A stretch of DNA of 64,000 nucleotides from Nonomuraea africana (GTDB lineage: Bacteria; Actinomycetota; Actinomycetes; Streptosporangiales; Streptosporangiaceae), in the NCBI RefSeq assembly GCF_014873535.1, contig NZ_JADBEF010000001.1:62001-126000 (forward strand). The letters run 5' to 3'. The notes under the pieces were generated by a model. That model searched no databases. It had not been told where the DNA came from and saw nothing but the letters and a program-made list of their open reading frames with translations. Position numbers and translations under genes: made by a program. Each line of letters starts with the position of its first letter. Position 1 is the stretch's first letter. Below are positions 47,222-56,911 of this stretch, piece after piece.

Positions 47222-47908
47222 TTACGCGGCCGTGCCCGTCAGCGCCATGGCACCCCACAGCAGCGCCGTCAGCAGTGCGCCGCCCAGCAGGGCGCGCAGG
47301 CGCCCACCCGGAGTGGGGCGCAGCAGCGGGACCAGCGCCACCGCCAGGGCCAGGCCGGCCCAGTCGTGCCAGGGGTGACCCCACTCCACCAGGACGCAGC
47401 ACTCCTCCGGGGCCGCCGCCAGCAGGGCGAGAACGGCAGGCACCGACTGGCCCTGGATCAGGACGGCCGCGGCCAGGTCCCCTGTCGGCCCCGCGCGCCG
47501 CGTCAGGTGGGCCAGCAGCACCCCGGCCAGCGGAAGAACGACCACCCACAGGAGGTGGACGACTCCTGTCACCCAGTCGGAAACAAGCAGCTCGTACGGC
47601 GCGGGCAGGCCGCGCAGCAGGTCGGTCGCGGTCATGGCGGCGTAGGCTCCCACGGCCAGCGACAGCCCGCTGATGGCCGCGTGCCCGGCCGTACGGGCCG
47701 CCCGCCCGCACGCCACCGCGGCCAGGAAGAGGCCGAAGCGGAAGAACCACGACTCCAGCAGCAGGACGGCCACGCTGTCACGGTCATGAACGAGGCCGGC
47801 GAGGACTCCGGCGACGAGCCCCAGCCCCAGTCCGAGCAGGCCCGCCGCCGGCGCGCGCACGGCCCGGCCGGGCGAGGTGGAGGGGCCGGCCTGTTCGATG
47901 GGGGGCAC
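47222..47908 (-). CDS. Integral membrane hypothetical protein
   Basis: 228 aa with about six hydrophobic helices (LLGLGLGLVAGVLAGLVHDR; FFRFGLFLAAVACG; AISGLSLAVGAYAAMTATDLL; GVVHLLWVVVLPLAGVLLAHL). No recognised motif. It precedes the kinase gene on the same strand but is separated by the dyad, so it is probably a separate transcript. Confidence 0.65.
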   Translation of the reverse strand: MPPIEQAGPSTSPGRAVRAPAAGLLGLGLGLVAGVLAGLVHDRDSVAVLLLESWFFRFGLFLAAVACGRAARTAGHAAISGLSLAVGAYAAMTATDLLRGLPAPYELLVSDWVTGVVHLLWVVVLPLAGVLLAHLTRRAGPTGDLAAAVLIQGQSVPAVLALLAAAPEECCVLVEWGHPWHDWAGLALAVALVPLLRPTPGGRLRALLGGALLTALLWGAMALTGTAA

Positions 47909-48051
47909 CTTGCCAGTATGCGCCAGGGACCCCGCGAGCGGATCTTCAGCGGCCGGAAATCTCCCGGCGATCTCTACTGATATCTCGCGATCTTCTGTGA
48001 TTCACTGAGCGCGTTCTTTGATCATGACCCCCCACAGGAGAAGAGAACGCC

Positions 48052-49512
48052 TTGCCCCCCACCTTATTGAGGCGGGCCGCCCTTGCGGGCTGCCTGCTCA
48101 CGGCGACGCTCGTCGCCGTGCCGTCGCCCGCGGCGCAGGCCGAGCCGGTTCCCCCGGTACCTGTGATCACCGAAGACCCCTACGCCCAGGCGACGCCGCC
48201 CGACTACAAGCTGAGCTACGCGTTCAAGGAGGCCGAGCGGCGCGCCGCGGCCAAGCCGGACGCCTACGCCCCGCCGTACATCAGCAGCGGGGTGATCGTG
48301 GCCCCCGTGACGACCACGGAGGTCCAGGCCGAGGCGGGCGAGCCCATCGCGCTGCCGCCCCAGATGACGCCCCCCGAGGACGGCACGGGTGATCCCGCGG
48401 AGGTCGTCCCGCCGCCCGAGGAGAAGGAGTCGGTGCCGCCGCAGGCCGGCATCGCCGCCCAGTCGCCGCCCGCCGAGGCGGGGCTGTCGGCCGCCGACAA
48501 GAGCGCGCGGGAGAGCGCCGCGCCCACCACCGGCCCGGGCGACACCTGGACCGTCCAGCCCAAGGTGAAGCTGGTCAAGTACAGCCTGAACCGGCTGACC
48601 GCCATCAAGGACGAGGTCGTCGCGATCTCTCCCGCAGAGCTTCCCGGCGTCGAGAAGGTGACCGCCGCCCTGGTCCAGGCCGAGCACAACCGGGTCATCG
48701 TGGAGTCCGCCAACGCCTCCGAGGACTTCCGCGTCGCCCTGGCCACCCGTTACGGCGTGGACGCGGTCGTGGTCAGGCAGGTGCCCGACGAAGGGCTCGA
48801 CGGGTCGCAGGCCAGGTGGAACGACGGCAGCGTCGGCGGCTTCTACGGCGGCGCCCGCATCGACACCAGCGTCGGTTACTGCACCAACGCCTTCTCGTGG
48901 CGTTACGGCGGCTACCAGGCCATGATCACGGCGGGTCACTGCACCTCGCTGAACGGCTCGGTCTCCACGCTGGTGGAATACCAGGGCACCGTGGTCAAGG
49001 ACACCTGGAACAACCGCACCGGTACCGTGTACATCGACGGCCAGTCCACCTACCGGGGCGACCTGTCCCTGATCAGGCTGGCCGGCGGCAAGACCAGCGC
49101 CCCCCGCATCTACGTCGGCTCCAGCACCTCCGGCAGCAGCCGGGCGGTCGCGGGCATGTGGTCGCGCCGGCCCGACTACGGCGACCAGTACTGCACGGGC
49201 GGCAGCACCGCGGGCGAGCTGTGCGGCTGGAAGGTCAACGCGCTGCGGATCAACGTCAGGTACAGCGACGGCACCTACGCCAGGAACATGACCAGGGGCT
49301 ACAAGCAGGGCCAGTGCACCAGGGGCGGCGACTCGGGCGGTCCGATCTACACCGTCAACTCGGCCGGCAAGGTGGTGGCCAAGGGCGTCCACAGCGGCGG
49401 CGGCGGTGGCGGCTCCGACGGCTGGGGCGGCGCGTTCGATCCCTGCCGTGAGTACTTCACCGACATCTACGAGGCCTACTACGGCTTCCCCGGCGTCATC
49501 GCCACGGGCTGA
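48052..49512 (+). CDS. Secreted S1-family serine protease with long pro-region
   Basis: 486 aa from TTG 48052 (AGGAG 12 bases upstream). The signal peptide is residues 1-30. A Pro/Glu-rich pro-region of about 220 residues follows. The chymotrypsin-fold domain carries His near 295 (ITAGHC), Asp near 337 (GDLSLIRL) and Ser near 428 (GGDSGGPIY). Paired Cys residues fit disulfides. It resembles streptogrisin/alpha-lytic-type extracellular proteases of actinomycetes. A strong terminator follows. Monocistronic. Confidence 0.87.
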   Translation: MPPTLLRRAALAGCLLTATLVAVPSPAAQAEPVPPVPVITEDPYAQATPPDYKLSYAFKEAERRAAAKPDAYAPPYISSGVIVAPVTTTEVQAEAGEPIALPPQMTPPEDGTGDPAEVVPPPEEKESVPPQAGIAAQSPPAEAGLSAADKSARESAAPTTGPGDTWTVQPKVKLVKYSLNRLTAIKDEVVAISPAELPGVEKVTAALVQAEHNRVIVESANASEDFRVALATRYGVDAVVVRQVPDEGLDGSQARWNDGSVGGFYGGARIDTSVGYCTNAFSWRYGGYQAMITAGHCTSLNGSVSTLVEYQGTVVKDTWNNRTGTVYIDGQSTYRGDLSLIRLAGGKTSAPRIYVGSSTSGSSRAVAGMWSRRPDYGDQYCTGGSTAGELCGWKVNALRINVRYSDGTYARNMTRGYKQGQCTRGGDSGGPIYTVNSAGKVVAKGVHSGGGGGGSDGWGGAFDPCREYFTDIYEAYYGFPGVIATG

Positions 49513-49529
49513 CCCGACCCACGGAAGGG

Positions 49530-49563
49530 CGGGCCGCCGGACGGGACACCGTCCGGCGGCCCG
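49530..49563 (+). terminator. 15-bp hairpin terminator after the protease gene
   Basis: Perfectly paired arms 49530-49544 and 49549-49563 flank the four-base loop GACA, 17 bases after the stop codon. The arms are very GC-rich, and a short T run follows at 49564. Confidence 0.75.
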
Positions 49564-49679
49564 TTGCCCGCGCGAGCGGGCTCGCTCCAATATCCTCGTA
49601 CGGGGGAGGCCGTGCTCGAAGGCGTCACCGCCGTGTAGCGGATTCGGGACGTTTCGCCACCACGCATAAGATCCCGGCC

Positions 49680-52600
49680 ATGGATCGCCCAAGCCTGCCG
49701 GAACACCTCCAGCTGCTGCTCTCCGACGAACCCGTCCTGGACCTGTACTCCTACGGTCCATGGCGGGTCCCGGACGGCTTGTACGAGCAGGTGCGAGCGC
49801 GTGCCCTCGCGCTCAACGACGATCCGGCGGCCGAGGCGCTCGCGGTCGAGCTTCCCGACTTCCTCGCCGAGGACACCACCGTGATCGGCGCGGAGCTGTG
49901 GTCCCTGCTGCAGTTCCTCGTCGGCTCGGTCGCGCTGTGCGGCGGGTCCGCGTGTGACATCGCCTACGAGACGATGAGCGATTTCGTCGCGGAGCCGAGG
50001 CGGCCCAACCGCGGCTGGACGTGGTCGTCGGCCGACACGCCGTTCCTTCCGCCCGCGTACTGGCTGCTGGACGGCACCGGCGACGATCCCGAGCTGCGTG
50101 AGCTCGCGTTCGGGATCGCGCGCAGGTGCCTGGACGTCTTCGAGGGCATCGAGCCGCTCGAACCCCGGCGCAGGGCCCTGATCGCCCTGCACGACCTGCG
50201 CGCCGCCGAGCCGGCGCTGGCCAAGGAGGACCTCGTCGCGCCCCTCGAGGCGCTGCCGCGGCTGTGGTCCGAGCGGGCCGACCCCGCGCTGCTGGCCGTC
50301 CTGCCCGAGCTGATGGGACCCGCGGGCTACCTGGACTGGGCGTGCTCCGGGTTCCTCGCCGCGCACACCCGTCTCATCGAGAACGTGCAGGGGGCGTCGA
50401 GCGCGGGGCCGCTGCCGGGCGCCGACCACCGGTTCGAGCACGAGGTGACGCTGGCGGGTCTGCTGGCGCAGGCCGAGATCAACGAGGTGCCCGCCGAACT
50501 GGCCGTGAGCCTGGGCCGGTCGATGCACGCGCGGGTGCAGGCGCTGTTCTCCAGGCTGCGCGAGGGGTTCGACGCCGACGCCTGGCACGCGCTGGTGCGG
50601 GCGTGGCTGGCGCGGGGAGTGCTCGCGGGGGAGGCCGACGCCTGCCGCGCCTGGCTTGACATGGCCGTCAGGGTCACCGGCGCCGTCCAGGGACTGCCGG
50701 GGCCCGCGGTGAATCCGGAGAGCTCCATCCCCGTCAGCGAGTTCCAACGGGACCTGCGCGTGCTGTGCGAGCCGCGCAGGGCGGTCAACCCGCTGCTCGC
50801 CAGGTTCGTCGCGGGCCGTCCCCCGCACACGGACCCGGCCGCCGAGCTGGTCGGCCAGCCGGAGCTGGCCCGCGCCGTCCGCGACGTGGTCGAAGCGCGG
50901 TGGCGCGGCGAGAGGGAACCGGCACGGCTGCTGCTGGCCGGCCCCGGCAGCACGGGACGCATGACGGCGGTCGACATCCTGCGGCGCGCGCTCGCCGGAG
51001 GCGGCGACCCGCCCGGGGTGGTCCACCTGTCCGACCAGGTCTTCGCCAACATGAACGCCAGCGAGGCCGCGCTGCACGTGCTGTCGCGGACGCACGACCT
51101 CGACGCCGGCGATCTGCTGGTGCTGCAGGGACTCGACCGGATCATCGATCACAACCGCTGCGGCGCGGTCGCGCTGGAGGAGCTCCGGTGGCTGCTGCGC
51201 CGGCAGCCCGGCCTGCACGTGGTGGCGATCTGCGGGGCGGGCGGCGACCTCAGGCTCACCCGGGCCAACCCCGCCCTGCACAGCGACTTCCGCGTCGTGC
51301 GCACCCGCGAGTTCACCGAGGCCGAGCGGGCGGAGCTGTTCCTGCGGGCGATCGCCCGGCGGGGCGCCACGGCCCTCGACGACGCGGCGCGCTCGGCGGC
51401 GCGGCTGGCAGGCGTCGGCAACCTCCGCGGCGCCCGCCTCATGGAGCACCTCGCGCAGCACGCCGTCGCCTCCGCCCGGGCTCGCGACGCCGTCCAGGTG
51501 GCCGGCGCCGACCTGCCCGTTCATCCCGGACGGCCGCGGGCCGAGCTGGACGCGTGCCTCGGGCTGGAGCAGGTCAAGGCGGAGATCGCGCTCATCACCG
51601 CCGAGGCGCGCGCGGCGAAGCTGCGGCGTGACGCCGGGATGTCCGCGCACTCGCGGCCGGCGCACCTGGTGTTCACCGGCCGGCCCGGCACGGGGAAGAC
51701 GATGGTGGCAGGTGTGCTCGGCCGGATGTTCGCCGATCTCGGGTTGCTCTCCTCGGGGCACCTCGTCACCGTCGACCGCGCCGACCTGGCGGGGCAGCGC
51801 GTCGGGGACGCCTCGATCAACGTCGGACGCGCGATCGACCGCGCGCTCGGCGGCGTGCTCTGCGTCGAGGACGCGGGGAACCTCGCCCGCCCCGGCATCG
51901 ACATCGACAAGGCCCACAGCCGCGACGTCGTCGACGCGCTGCTCGCCGGAGTCCAGGCGCACCAGGAGGATCTGCTCGTCGTCCTGTGCGGGCCGGAGGG
52001 AGCGATGAACGGCCTGCTGAAGTCCGCCCCCGAGCTGTCGGCACACTTCCCGAAGATCATGCGCTTCCCCGACCTCACCGGCGACCAGGTCGTCACCCTC
52101 TACGAGACCAAGGCCACCGAGGCCGGGTTCACGCTGCGGCCGGGGGTGCTGGCCAAGGTCGGCGAGCTCGTCCGGTCGGCGCGGCCCGACGCGGTGGGCG
52201 CCCGCCTGGCGCTCAGCCTGCTGGAGCGGTCGGTGGCCATGCAGTCGCGCCGCGTGCTGGCCGACGGCGTCCTCGACGAGGGCGAGTCGCTGGACGAGAT
52301 CCTCGTCGAGGACGTGCCCGACACCGTCCGCGCCGCCGTGCGCACCCAGCAGGCGGACGATCCGCTCGCCGCGATCGACGGGCTGATCGGGCTGGAATCG
52401 GTCAAGCGCGAGGTACGGCTGCTGGTGGCCGAGGCCGACGCCGACCGGTTGCGCAGGTCGGCGGGCCTGCCGATCGCCTCACCCACCCGGCATCTGGTGT
52501 TCACCGGCAACCCGGGCACGGCCAAGACGACCGTCGCCCGGCTGATCGCCTCGGTGTACGCGCGGCTCGGCCTGCTGTCGTCCGGCCACCTGGTCGAGGT

Positions 52601-53195
52601 CTCCCACGCCGACCTGATCGCGGAGTACATCGGCCAGACCGCGCCCAAGGTACGGGCCGCGGTCGAGAGCGCGCTCGGCGGCGTGCTGTTCGTCGACGAG
52701 GCGTACGCGCTCACGCCGGGCGGCTCGCACAACTCGTACGGTCCCGAGGCGATCGCCGAACTGCTGCGGCTGATGGAGGAGCACCGGGACGACCTGGTGG
52801 TGATCGTCGCCGGATACGAGAACAGGATGGCGGACTTCCTCGCGGCCAATCCCGGCCTGGCGTCGCGGTTCCCGACCACGGTGCGCTTCTCCGACTACAC
52901 CGAGGAGGAGCTCGTCGCGATCTTCGAGAGCATGGCGTCGGCCGCCGGGCTCGTCCTGCGCGACGGCGTCCGCGACGAGGTGCGCCGCGCGGTACGGGCG
53001 GCCCCGCGTGGAGATTCCTTCGGCAACGGCCGGTTCGTCCGCAACCTCCTCGACCGGGCGATGGCGCTCCAGGCCGAACGCCTGCTGAGCCGGCCCGACC
53101 CGGCGAGGGAGGACGTCCGGACGCTGGTGCCGTCGGACATCGCGCCCGGCCCGTCGCCCGAGCCGGAGGAGGGTGGCACCGGTCAGTACCTGTGA
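49680..53195 (+). CDS. Three-module AAA ATPase (CbxX/CfxQ-like tandem)
   Basis: 1171 aa. Residues 1-400 are helical with no known domain. A first AAA-like module is degenerate (Walker A GPGSTGRMT with no Lys near 420; VLQGLDRI in place of Walker B). The second AAA module has GRPGTGKTMVAG near 667 and a changed Walker B (VLCVEDAGNL). The third has GNPGTAKTTVARL near 943 and a classical Walker B VLFVDEAYAL near 1001, with RFPTTVRFSDYT after it. It is related to CbbX and EccA-type ATPases. It is followed 24 bases later by a giant kinase, so the two are probably co-transcribed. Confidence 0.85.
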   Translation: MDRPSLPEHLQLLLSDEPVLDLYSYGPWRVPDGLYEQVRARALALNDDPAAEALAVELPDFLAEDTTVIGAELWSLLQFLVGSVALCGGSACDIAYETMSDFVAEPRRPNRGWTWSSADTPFLPPAYWLLDGTGDDPELRELAFGIARRCLDVFEGIEPLEPRRRALIALHDLRAAEPALAKEDLVAPLEALPRLWSERADPALLAVLPELMGPAGYLDWACSGFLAAHTRLIENVQGASSAGPLPGADHRFEHEVTLAGLLAQAEINEVPAELAVSLGRSMHARVQALFSRLREGFDADAWHALVRAWLARGVLAGEADACRAWLDMAVRVTGAVQGLPGPAVNPESSIPVSEFQRDLRVLCEPRRAVNPLLARFVAGRPPHTDPAAELVGQPELARAVRDVVEARWRGEREPARLLLAGPGSTGRMTAVDILRRALAGGGDPPGVVHLSDQVFANMNASEAALHVLSRTHDLDAGDLLVLQGLDRIIDHNRCGAVALEELRWLLRRQPGLHVVAICGAGGDLRLTRANPALHSDFRVVRTREFTEAERAELFLRAIARRGATALDDAARSAARLAGVGNLRGARLMEHLAQHAVASARARDAVQVAGADLPVHPGRPRAELDACLGLEQVKAEIALITAEARAAKLRRDAGMSAHSRPAHLVFTGRPGTGKTMVAGVLGRMFADLGLLSSGHLVTVDRADLAGQRVGDASINVGRAIDRALGGVLCVEDAGNLARPGIDIDKAHSRDVVDALLAGVQAHQEDLLVVLCGPEGAMNGLLKSAPELSAHFPKIMRFPDLTGDQVVTLYETKATEAGFTLRPGVLAKVGELVRSARPDAVGARLALSLLERSVAMQSRRVLADGVLDEGESLDEILVEDVPDTVRAAVRTQQADDPLAAIDGLIGLESVKREVRLLVAEADADRLRRSAGLPIASPTRHLVFTGNPGTAKTTVARLIASVYARLGLLSSGHLVEVSHADLIAEYIGQTAPKVRAAVESALGGVLFVDEAYALTPGGSHNSYGPEAIAELLRLMEEHRDDLVVIVAGYENRMADFLAANPGLASRFPTTVRFSDYTEEELVAIFESMASAAGLVLRDGVRDEVRRAVRAAPRGDSFGNGRFVRNLLDRAMALQAERLLSRPDPAREDVRTLVPSDIAPGPSPEPEEGGTGQYL

Positions 53196-53219
53196 AGGTC
53201 CGGGCGATTCGCGAACTTT

Positions 53220-56200
53220 GTGGCGACGCGGCACATCCAAGATCCCGTGACACTAGTTGCTGGAGATCCGCTGCGGATCGGGGATTACTGGCTGGCCGGA
53301 CGGCTGGGCGCGGGCGGCCAGGGCGTGGTCTACGAGGCGTACGACCAGACCGGGCGCCGGGTGGCGATCAAGATGCTGCACGGCGTCGACGTGGGCCTGC
53401 TCCAGCGCGAGGCCACCGCGGCCCAGCGGGTCTCCTCCTTCTGCACGGCGGCCGTGATCGAGGCCGATCTCACCGGGCCCCGGCCGTACCTGGTCAGTGA
53501 GTACGTGGAGGGGCCCAGCCTGGGCGCCGCCGTACGCAACGGCAGGAGCTTCACCGCGGGAGAGCTGCACCGGCTGGCGACCGGCGTCGCCACCGCGCTG
53601 ACCGCGATCCACGACGCGGGCGTGATCCACAGGGACATGAAACCGGACAACGTCCTGCTCGGCCCCGACGGCCCCCGAGTGATCGACTTCGGGCTCGCGC
53701 GGACACTGGAGATGTCGCTGACCGCGACCGGGCTGATCTCGGGGACGCCCACGTACATGGCGCCGGAGGTGTTCACCGGCGAGCGGGCCGGGGCGCCCGC
53801 CGACGTGTTCGCGTGGGGCGGGATCATGCTGTTCGCCGCGACCGGCAGGGACCCGTTCAAGGCCGAGACGCTCGGCGCGGTCATGCACCAGGTCATGTCG
53901 GTCGAACCGGACCTCACCTGCCTGCCGGAGTCGCTCCGCCCGCTGGTCCACGCCGCGCTGCGCAAGGACCCACTGGAGCGGCCGACGGCCCGCGCCCTGC
54001 TGCTCGCCCTGATCAGCGGCGACGGGCAGCTCGACACGGCCAGGCTGCTCGCCGAAGGCGGCCGGGCGGCACACCTCACGACGGAGGCGCACGACCCCGG
54101 CCTCGGCCCGCTCGCGGAGGAGGCCTACGGCATGCTCGGCCCGGCCGACCGCGAGCTGGCCGCGCAGGTGTTCCTGCGCCTGGTGACGGTGGACGAGGAC
54201 GGCGAGCTGTCCATCAGGCGGGCCCGCCTGAGCGAGTTCGCCGAAGCGCAGGGCGTGCTGCGGGTCTTCGGCTACCTCCTGGAGATCAGCGGCGACGAGG
54301 TACGGCTGGCCCGGCCGGCCCTGCCGCACGCGTGGCCCCGGCTGCGCCGCTGGATCGAGAGCAACAGGGACGGCCTGGCCGCGCACCGGGACATCCTGGC
54401 GGCGGCTCGGCGGTGGGACGAGCGCGGCCGGCGGGACGGCGACCTGTTCGCCGGGCACTCGCTGGAGAACGCGCTGCAGTGGGCCGCCACCGGCCGCAAG
54501 GACATCACGCTGGCCGGCTTCGAACGCGACTTCCTGGACGCGGGCGCCGCGCTGGGCCGCCGCAGGGCGCGCAGGACCCGGCTGGCGTCGATGAGCCTGG
54601 CCGTCCTGCTGGTCGTCTCGCTGGCCGCGACCGGCGTGGCGGTGTGGCAGGGCAAGGTGGCAGACGACCGGTTCCGCGCCGCCGAGGCGGCCAGGATCGC
54701 GGCGGCCGCGGGGGCGATCCGCGCCACCGATCCCGGACTCGGCGGGCTGCTGAGCGTCGCCGCCTGGCGGCTCAACCCGACCGCGCAGACCCGCAAGGCC
54801 ATGAACGACTCCCTCGCCAAACGCGAGACCGGCGTGTTCCAGGATCCGGCGGCCGAACCCGGCACGATCCGCACGCTCAGCGCCGACAGCCGGACCCTGG
54901 TCAGCGTCAGCGGCAACGAGGCGCGCCTGTGGGACGTGGTCGGCCGCCGCCAGGTCGGGAAACTGAAGCTGGACGTCAAGGGCACGCCGATCGACATGGC
55001 GCTGAGCCCGTCCGGCGCGGTGCTCGTGCTCCTGACCAGCAGGGGCGTGCACGCCTGGGAGGTGAAGACGGGCAAGGTCAGACGCGTTTGGCGATTCCGC
55101 AGCCCCATCGGTGGCGAGCAGGTCGACCGAGCCGCCATCAGCTTCGGCACGGTCGATCGCTATGTGCTGCTGGAACGGGAGGCCTTCACCCTCTGGGACC
55201 TCGAGACAGGGCGCACCGCGCGGCTCCCCGGCTACTGGAACGGCGCGATGACCCCGGACGGTTCGGCGGTCTACATGCAGTACCGAAACACCAAGAGAAT
55301 CGGCAGATTCGCGTTGCCCAGCCTGAAACTCACCGGCACCAGGCCGGCACAGGGCTCCTGTGACTCCTGCCCCGACCCGCTGGCCGTCACCAAGGACGGA
55401 TGGTTGCTCGAAGCGCTGCCGGGACGGCGGCTCGGCGGGGCCGACCTGAAGGACTCGACAGGGTTCGCGATCGCCGAGTGGATCGGCATCGGCCCGGACC
55501 CATGGAATCAGGGAAGCCTGGTCTTCAGCCACGACGAGAAGCTGCTCGCTTCGGCGACAGACGACCAGATCCAGCTCTGGGGTGACGGCATGCTCCTCAC
55601 CACGCTCACCGTCAGCTCCCCGCCCGGCCCCTACCGATGGGCGGCCACGGTGATGTCGCCGCAACCGCGATTCGACCCGGACGGGAAGACGCTGCGCTAC
55701 CTCACCGAGGACCGCGTCTTCTCCCTCGACTTCTCGGCGCTCACCGCACCGGCCGACCTCGAGTCCGACACGGCGGCCATCAGCCCGGACGGCACGCTCA
55801 GCGTGGACCAGCTCAGCACCGACTCGAGCACGGGCGCCGCCTACGTGCGGACTACGAAGAAACGAGAGCTGCTGCTGCGTGGCCGAGCCAGAGGACAATT
55901 CTCCCTCACCGGCGCCGCCTTCAGCCCGGACGGCAAGCTGATCGCGCTGACCACTTTCGAGATCTACGACAAGTCGCCCGACGACGTCGAGAACATCAGC
56001 CGCCTGCGGATCCACGACACCGCGACCAGGAAGGAGATCAAGCGCCTCACCCTGAGCGACAGCGGTGAGGCGTTCATTCGCGGCGTCAGCCCCGACGGCA
56101 CCAAGGTCGCGGTGGAGCTCCGGCTATCGGACGACTCGACGAAGTCCACGCTCCAGCTCTGGGACTGGAAGGCCGGCCGCGCGCTGTGGTCGGCCCAGCT

Positions 56201-56777
56201 GAACAGCCTGACCGACGTCGCCTTTACCGCCGATGGGGCTCGGCTCGCCGTGCTGGCGCAGGAGCCGGGCCTGCTGGACGCCGCGACGGGCAAGCGCATC
56301 GGCCCGGCGCTGCGCGCCACCGGCCGGGCGACCAGCCTTGCCTACGGCGCGTTCACCCGGGCCGGACTGCTCGTCACCGCGGACAGCCGGGGACGCCTGA
56401 CCGTCTGGAACCAGGACGGCTCACCCAGGACGGTCATCGGAGGCACGCCCGGCACGCCCACGACGCTCGCCGTCTCGCCGGCGGAGGACCTGGCCGCCCT
56501 GGTGGGCGGCGACGGCCGGGTCCGCCTCTACGACCTGACGCTGGGACAGTCGGTCGGCGCGGTTCCGGACGACGATCGGGGGGCCGTCCAGCGGGTGGCC
56601 TTCACTCCGGACGGCGCCCGCCTGATCACCTTCGACCAGTTGGGCGCGCGGCACGAGTACCCCGTGGCGCCGTCGGCCGTGGCCGACGCCCTGTGCGGCC
56701 GATCCGGCCGGACGCTCACCGAGCAGGAGTGGGCGGCCCACCTGCCGGACGTTCCCTCGGTGGAGGTGTGCGGGTGA
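53220..56777 (+). CDS. Ser/Thr kinase fused to a membrane helix and WD40-like propeller
   Basis: 1185 aa from GTG 53220. The kinase is residues 20-275: GAGGQGVVYEA, Lys51 (VAIKML), HRDMKPDN with Asp139, IDFGLA with Asp156, GTPTYMAPE. A helical segment (about 290-450) resembles the C-terminal region of STAND-type proteins. A membrane helix lies near 455-475 and a long WD40-like propeller continues to the end (repeats such as SGNEARLWDV, DDQIQLWGDG, STLQLWDWKA, RGRLTVWNQD). The kinase is cytoplasmic and the propeller likely external. It is the partner of the upstream AAA protein. Confidence 0.88.
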   Translation: MATRHIQDPVTLVAGDPLRIGDYWLAGRLGAGGQGVVYEAYDQTGRRVAIKMLHGVDVGLLQREATAAQRVSSFCTAAVIEADLTGPRPYLVSEYVEGPSLGAAVRNGRSFTAGELHRLATGVATALTAIHDAGVIHRDMKPDNVLLGPDGPRVIDFGLARTLEMSLTATGLISGTPTYMAPEVFTGERAGAPADVFAWGGIMLFAATGRDPFKAETLGAVMHQVMSVEPDLTCLPESLRPLVHAALRKDPLERPTARALLLALISGDGQLDTARLLAEGGRAAHLTTEAHDPGLGPLAEEAYGMLGPADRELAAQVFLRLVTVDEDGELSIRRARLSEFAEAQGVLRVFGYLLEISGDEVRLARPALPHAWPRLRRWIESNRDGLAAHRDILAAARRWDERGRRDGDLFAGHSLENALQWAATGRKDITLAGFERDFLDAGAALGRRRARRTRLASMSLAVLLVVSLAATGVAVWQGKVADDRFRAAEAARIAAAAGAIRATDPGLGGLLSVAAWRLNPTAQTRKAMNDSLAKRETGVFQDPAAEPGTIRTLSADSRTLVSVSGNEARLWDVVGRRQVGKLKLDVKGTPIDMALSPSGAVLVLLTSRGVHAWEVKTGKVRRVWRFRSPIGGEQVDRAAISFGTVDRYVLLEREAFTLWDLETGRTARLPGYWNGAMTPDGSAVYMQYRNTKRIGRFALPSLKLTGTRPAQGSCDSCPDPLAVTKDGWLLEALPGRRLGGADLKDSTGFAIAEWIGIGPDPWNQGSLVFSHDEKLLASATDDQIQLWGDGMLLTTLTVSSPPGPYRWAATVMSPQPRFDPDGKTLRYLTEDRVFSLDFSALTAPADLESDTAAISPDGTLSVDQLSTDSSTGAAYVRTTKKRELLLRGRARGQFSLTGAAFSPDGKLIALTTFEIYDKSPDDVENISRLRIHDTATRKEIKRLTLSDSGEAFIRGVSPDGTKVAVELRLSDDSTKSTLQLWDWKAGRALWSAQLNSLTDVAFTADGARLAVLAQEPGLLDAATGKRIGPALRATGRATSLAYGAFTRAGLLVTADSRGRLTVWNQDGSPRTVIGGTPGTPTTLAVSPAEDLAALVGGDGRVRLYDLTLGQSVGAVPDDDRGAVQRVAFTPDGARLITFDQLGARHEYPVAPSAVADALCGRSGRTLTEQEWAAHLPDVPSVEVCG

Positions 56778-56787
56778 CGTTCAGGGG

Positions 56788-56804
56788 ACCCCTCATTTAG
56801 GGGT
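56788..56804 (+). terminator. Short hairpin after the kinase/WD40 gene
   Basis: Arms ACCCCT (56788-56793) and AGGGGT (56799-56804) with loop CATTT begin 11 bases after the stop. A perfect 14-bp palindrome GGCGACGCGTCGCC follows at 56835-56848 within the same gap. Confidence 0.4.
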
Positions 56805-56911
56805 GGCACGGCAGGGCGAAGCTCGTCACCGTTCGGCGACGCGTCGCCCTGGGACCTGCCCGACGACATCTGGACCAGGCGGCATTGACACCGAGCCTTC
56901 GGAGCGCAAAC

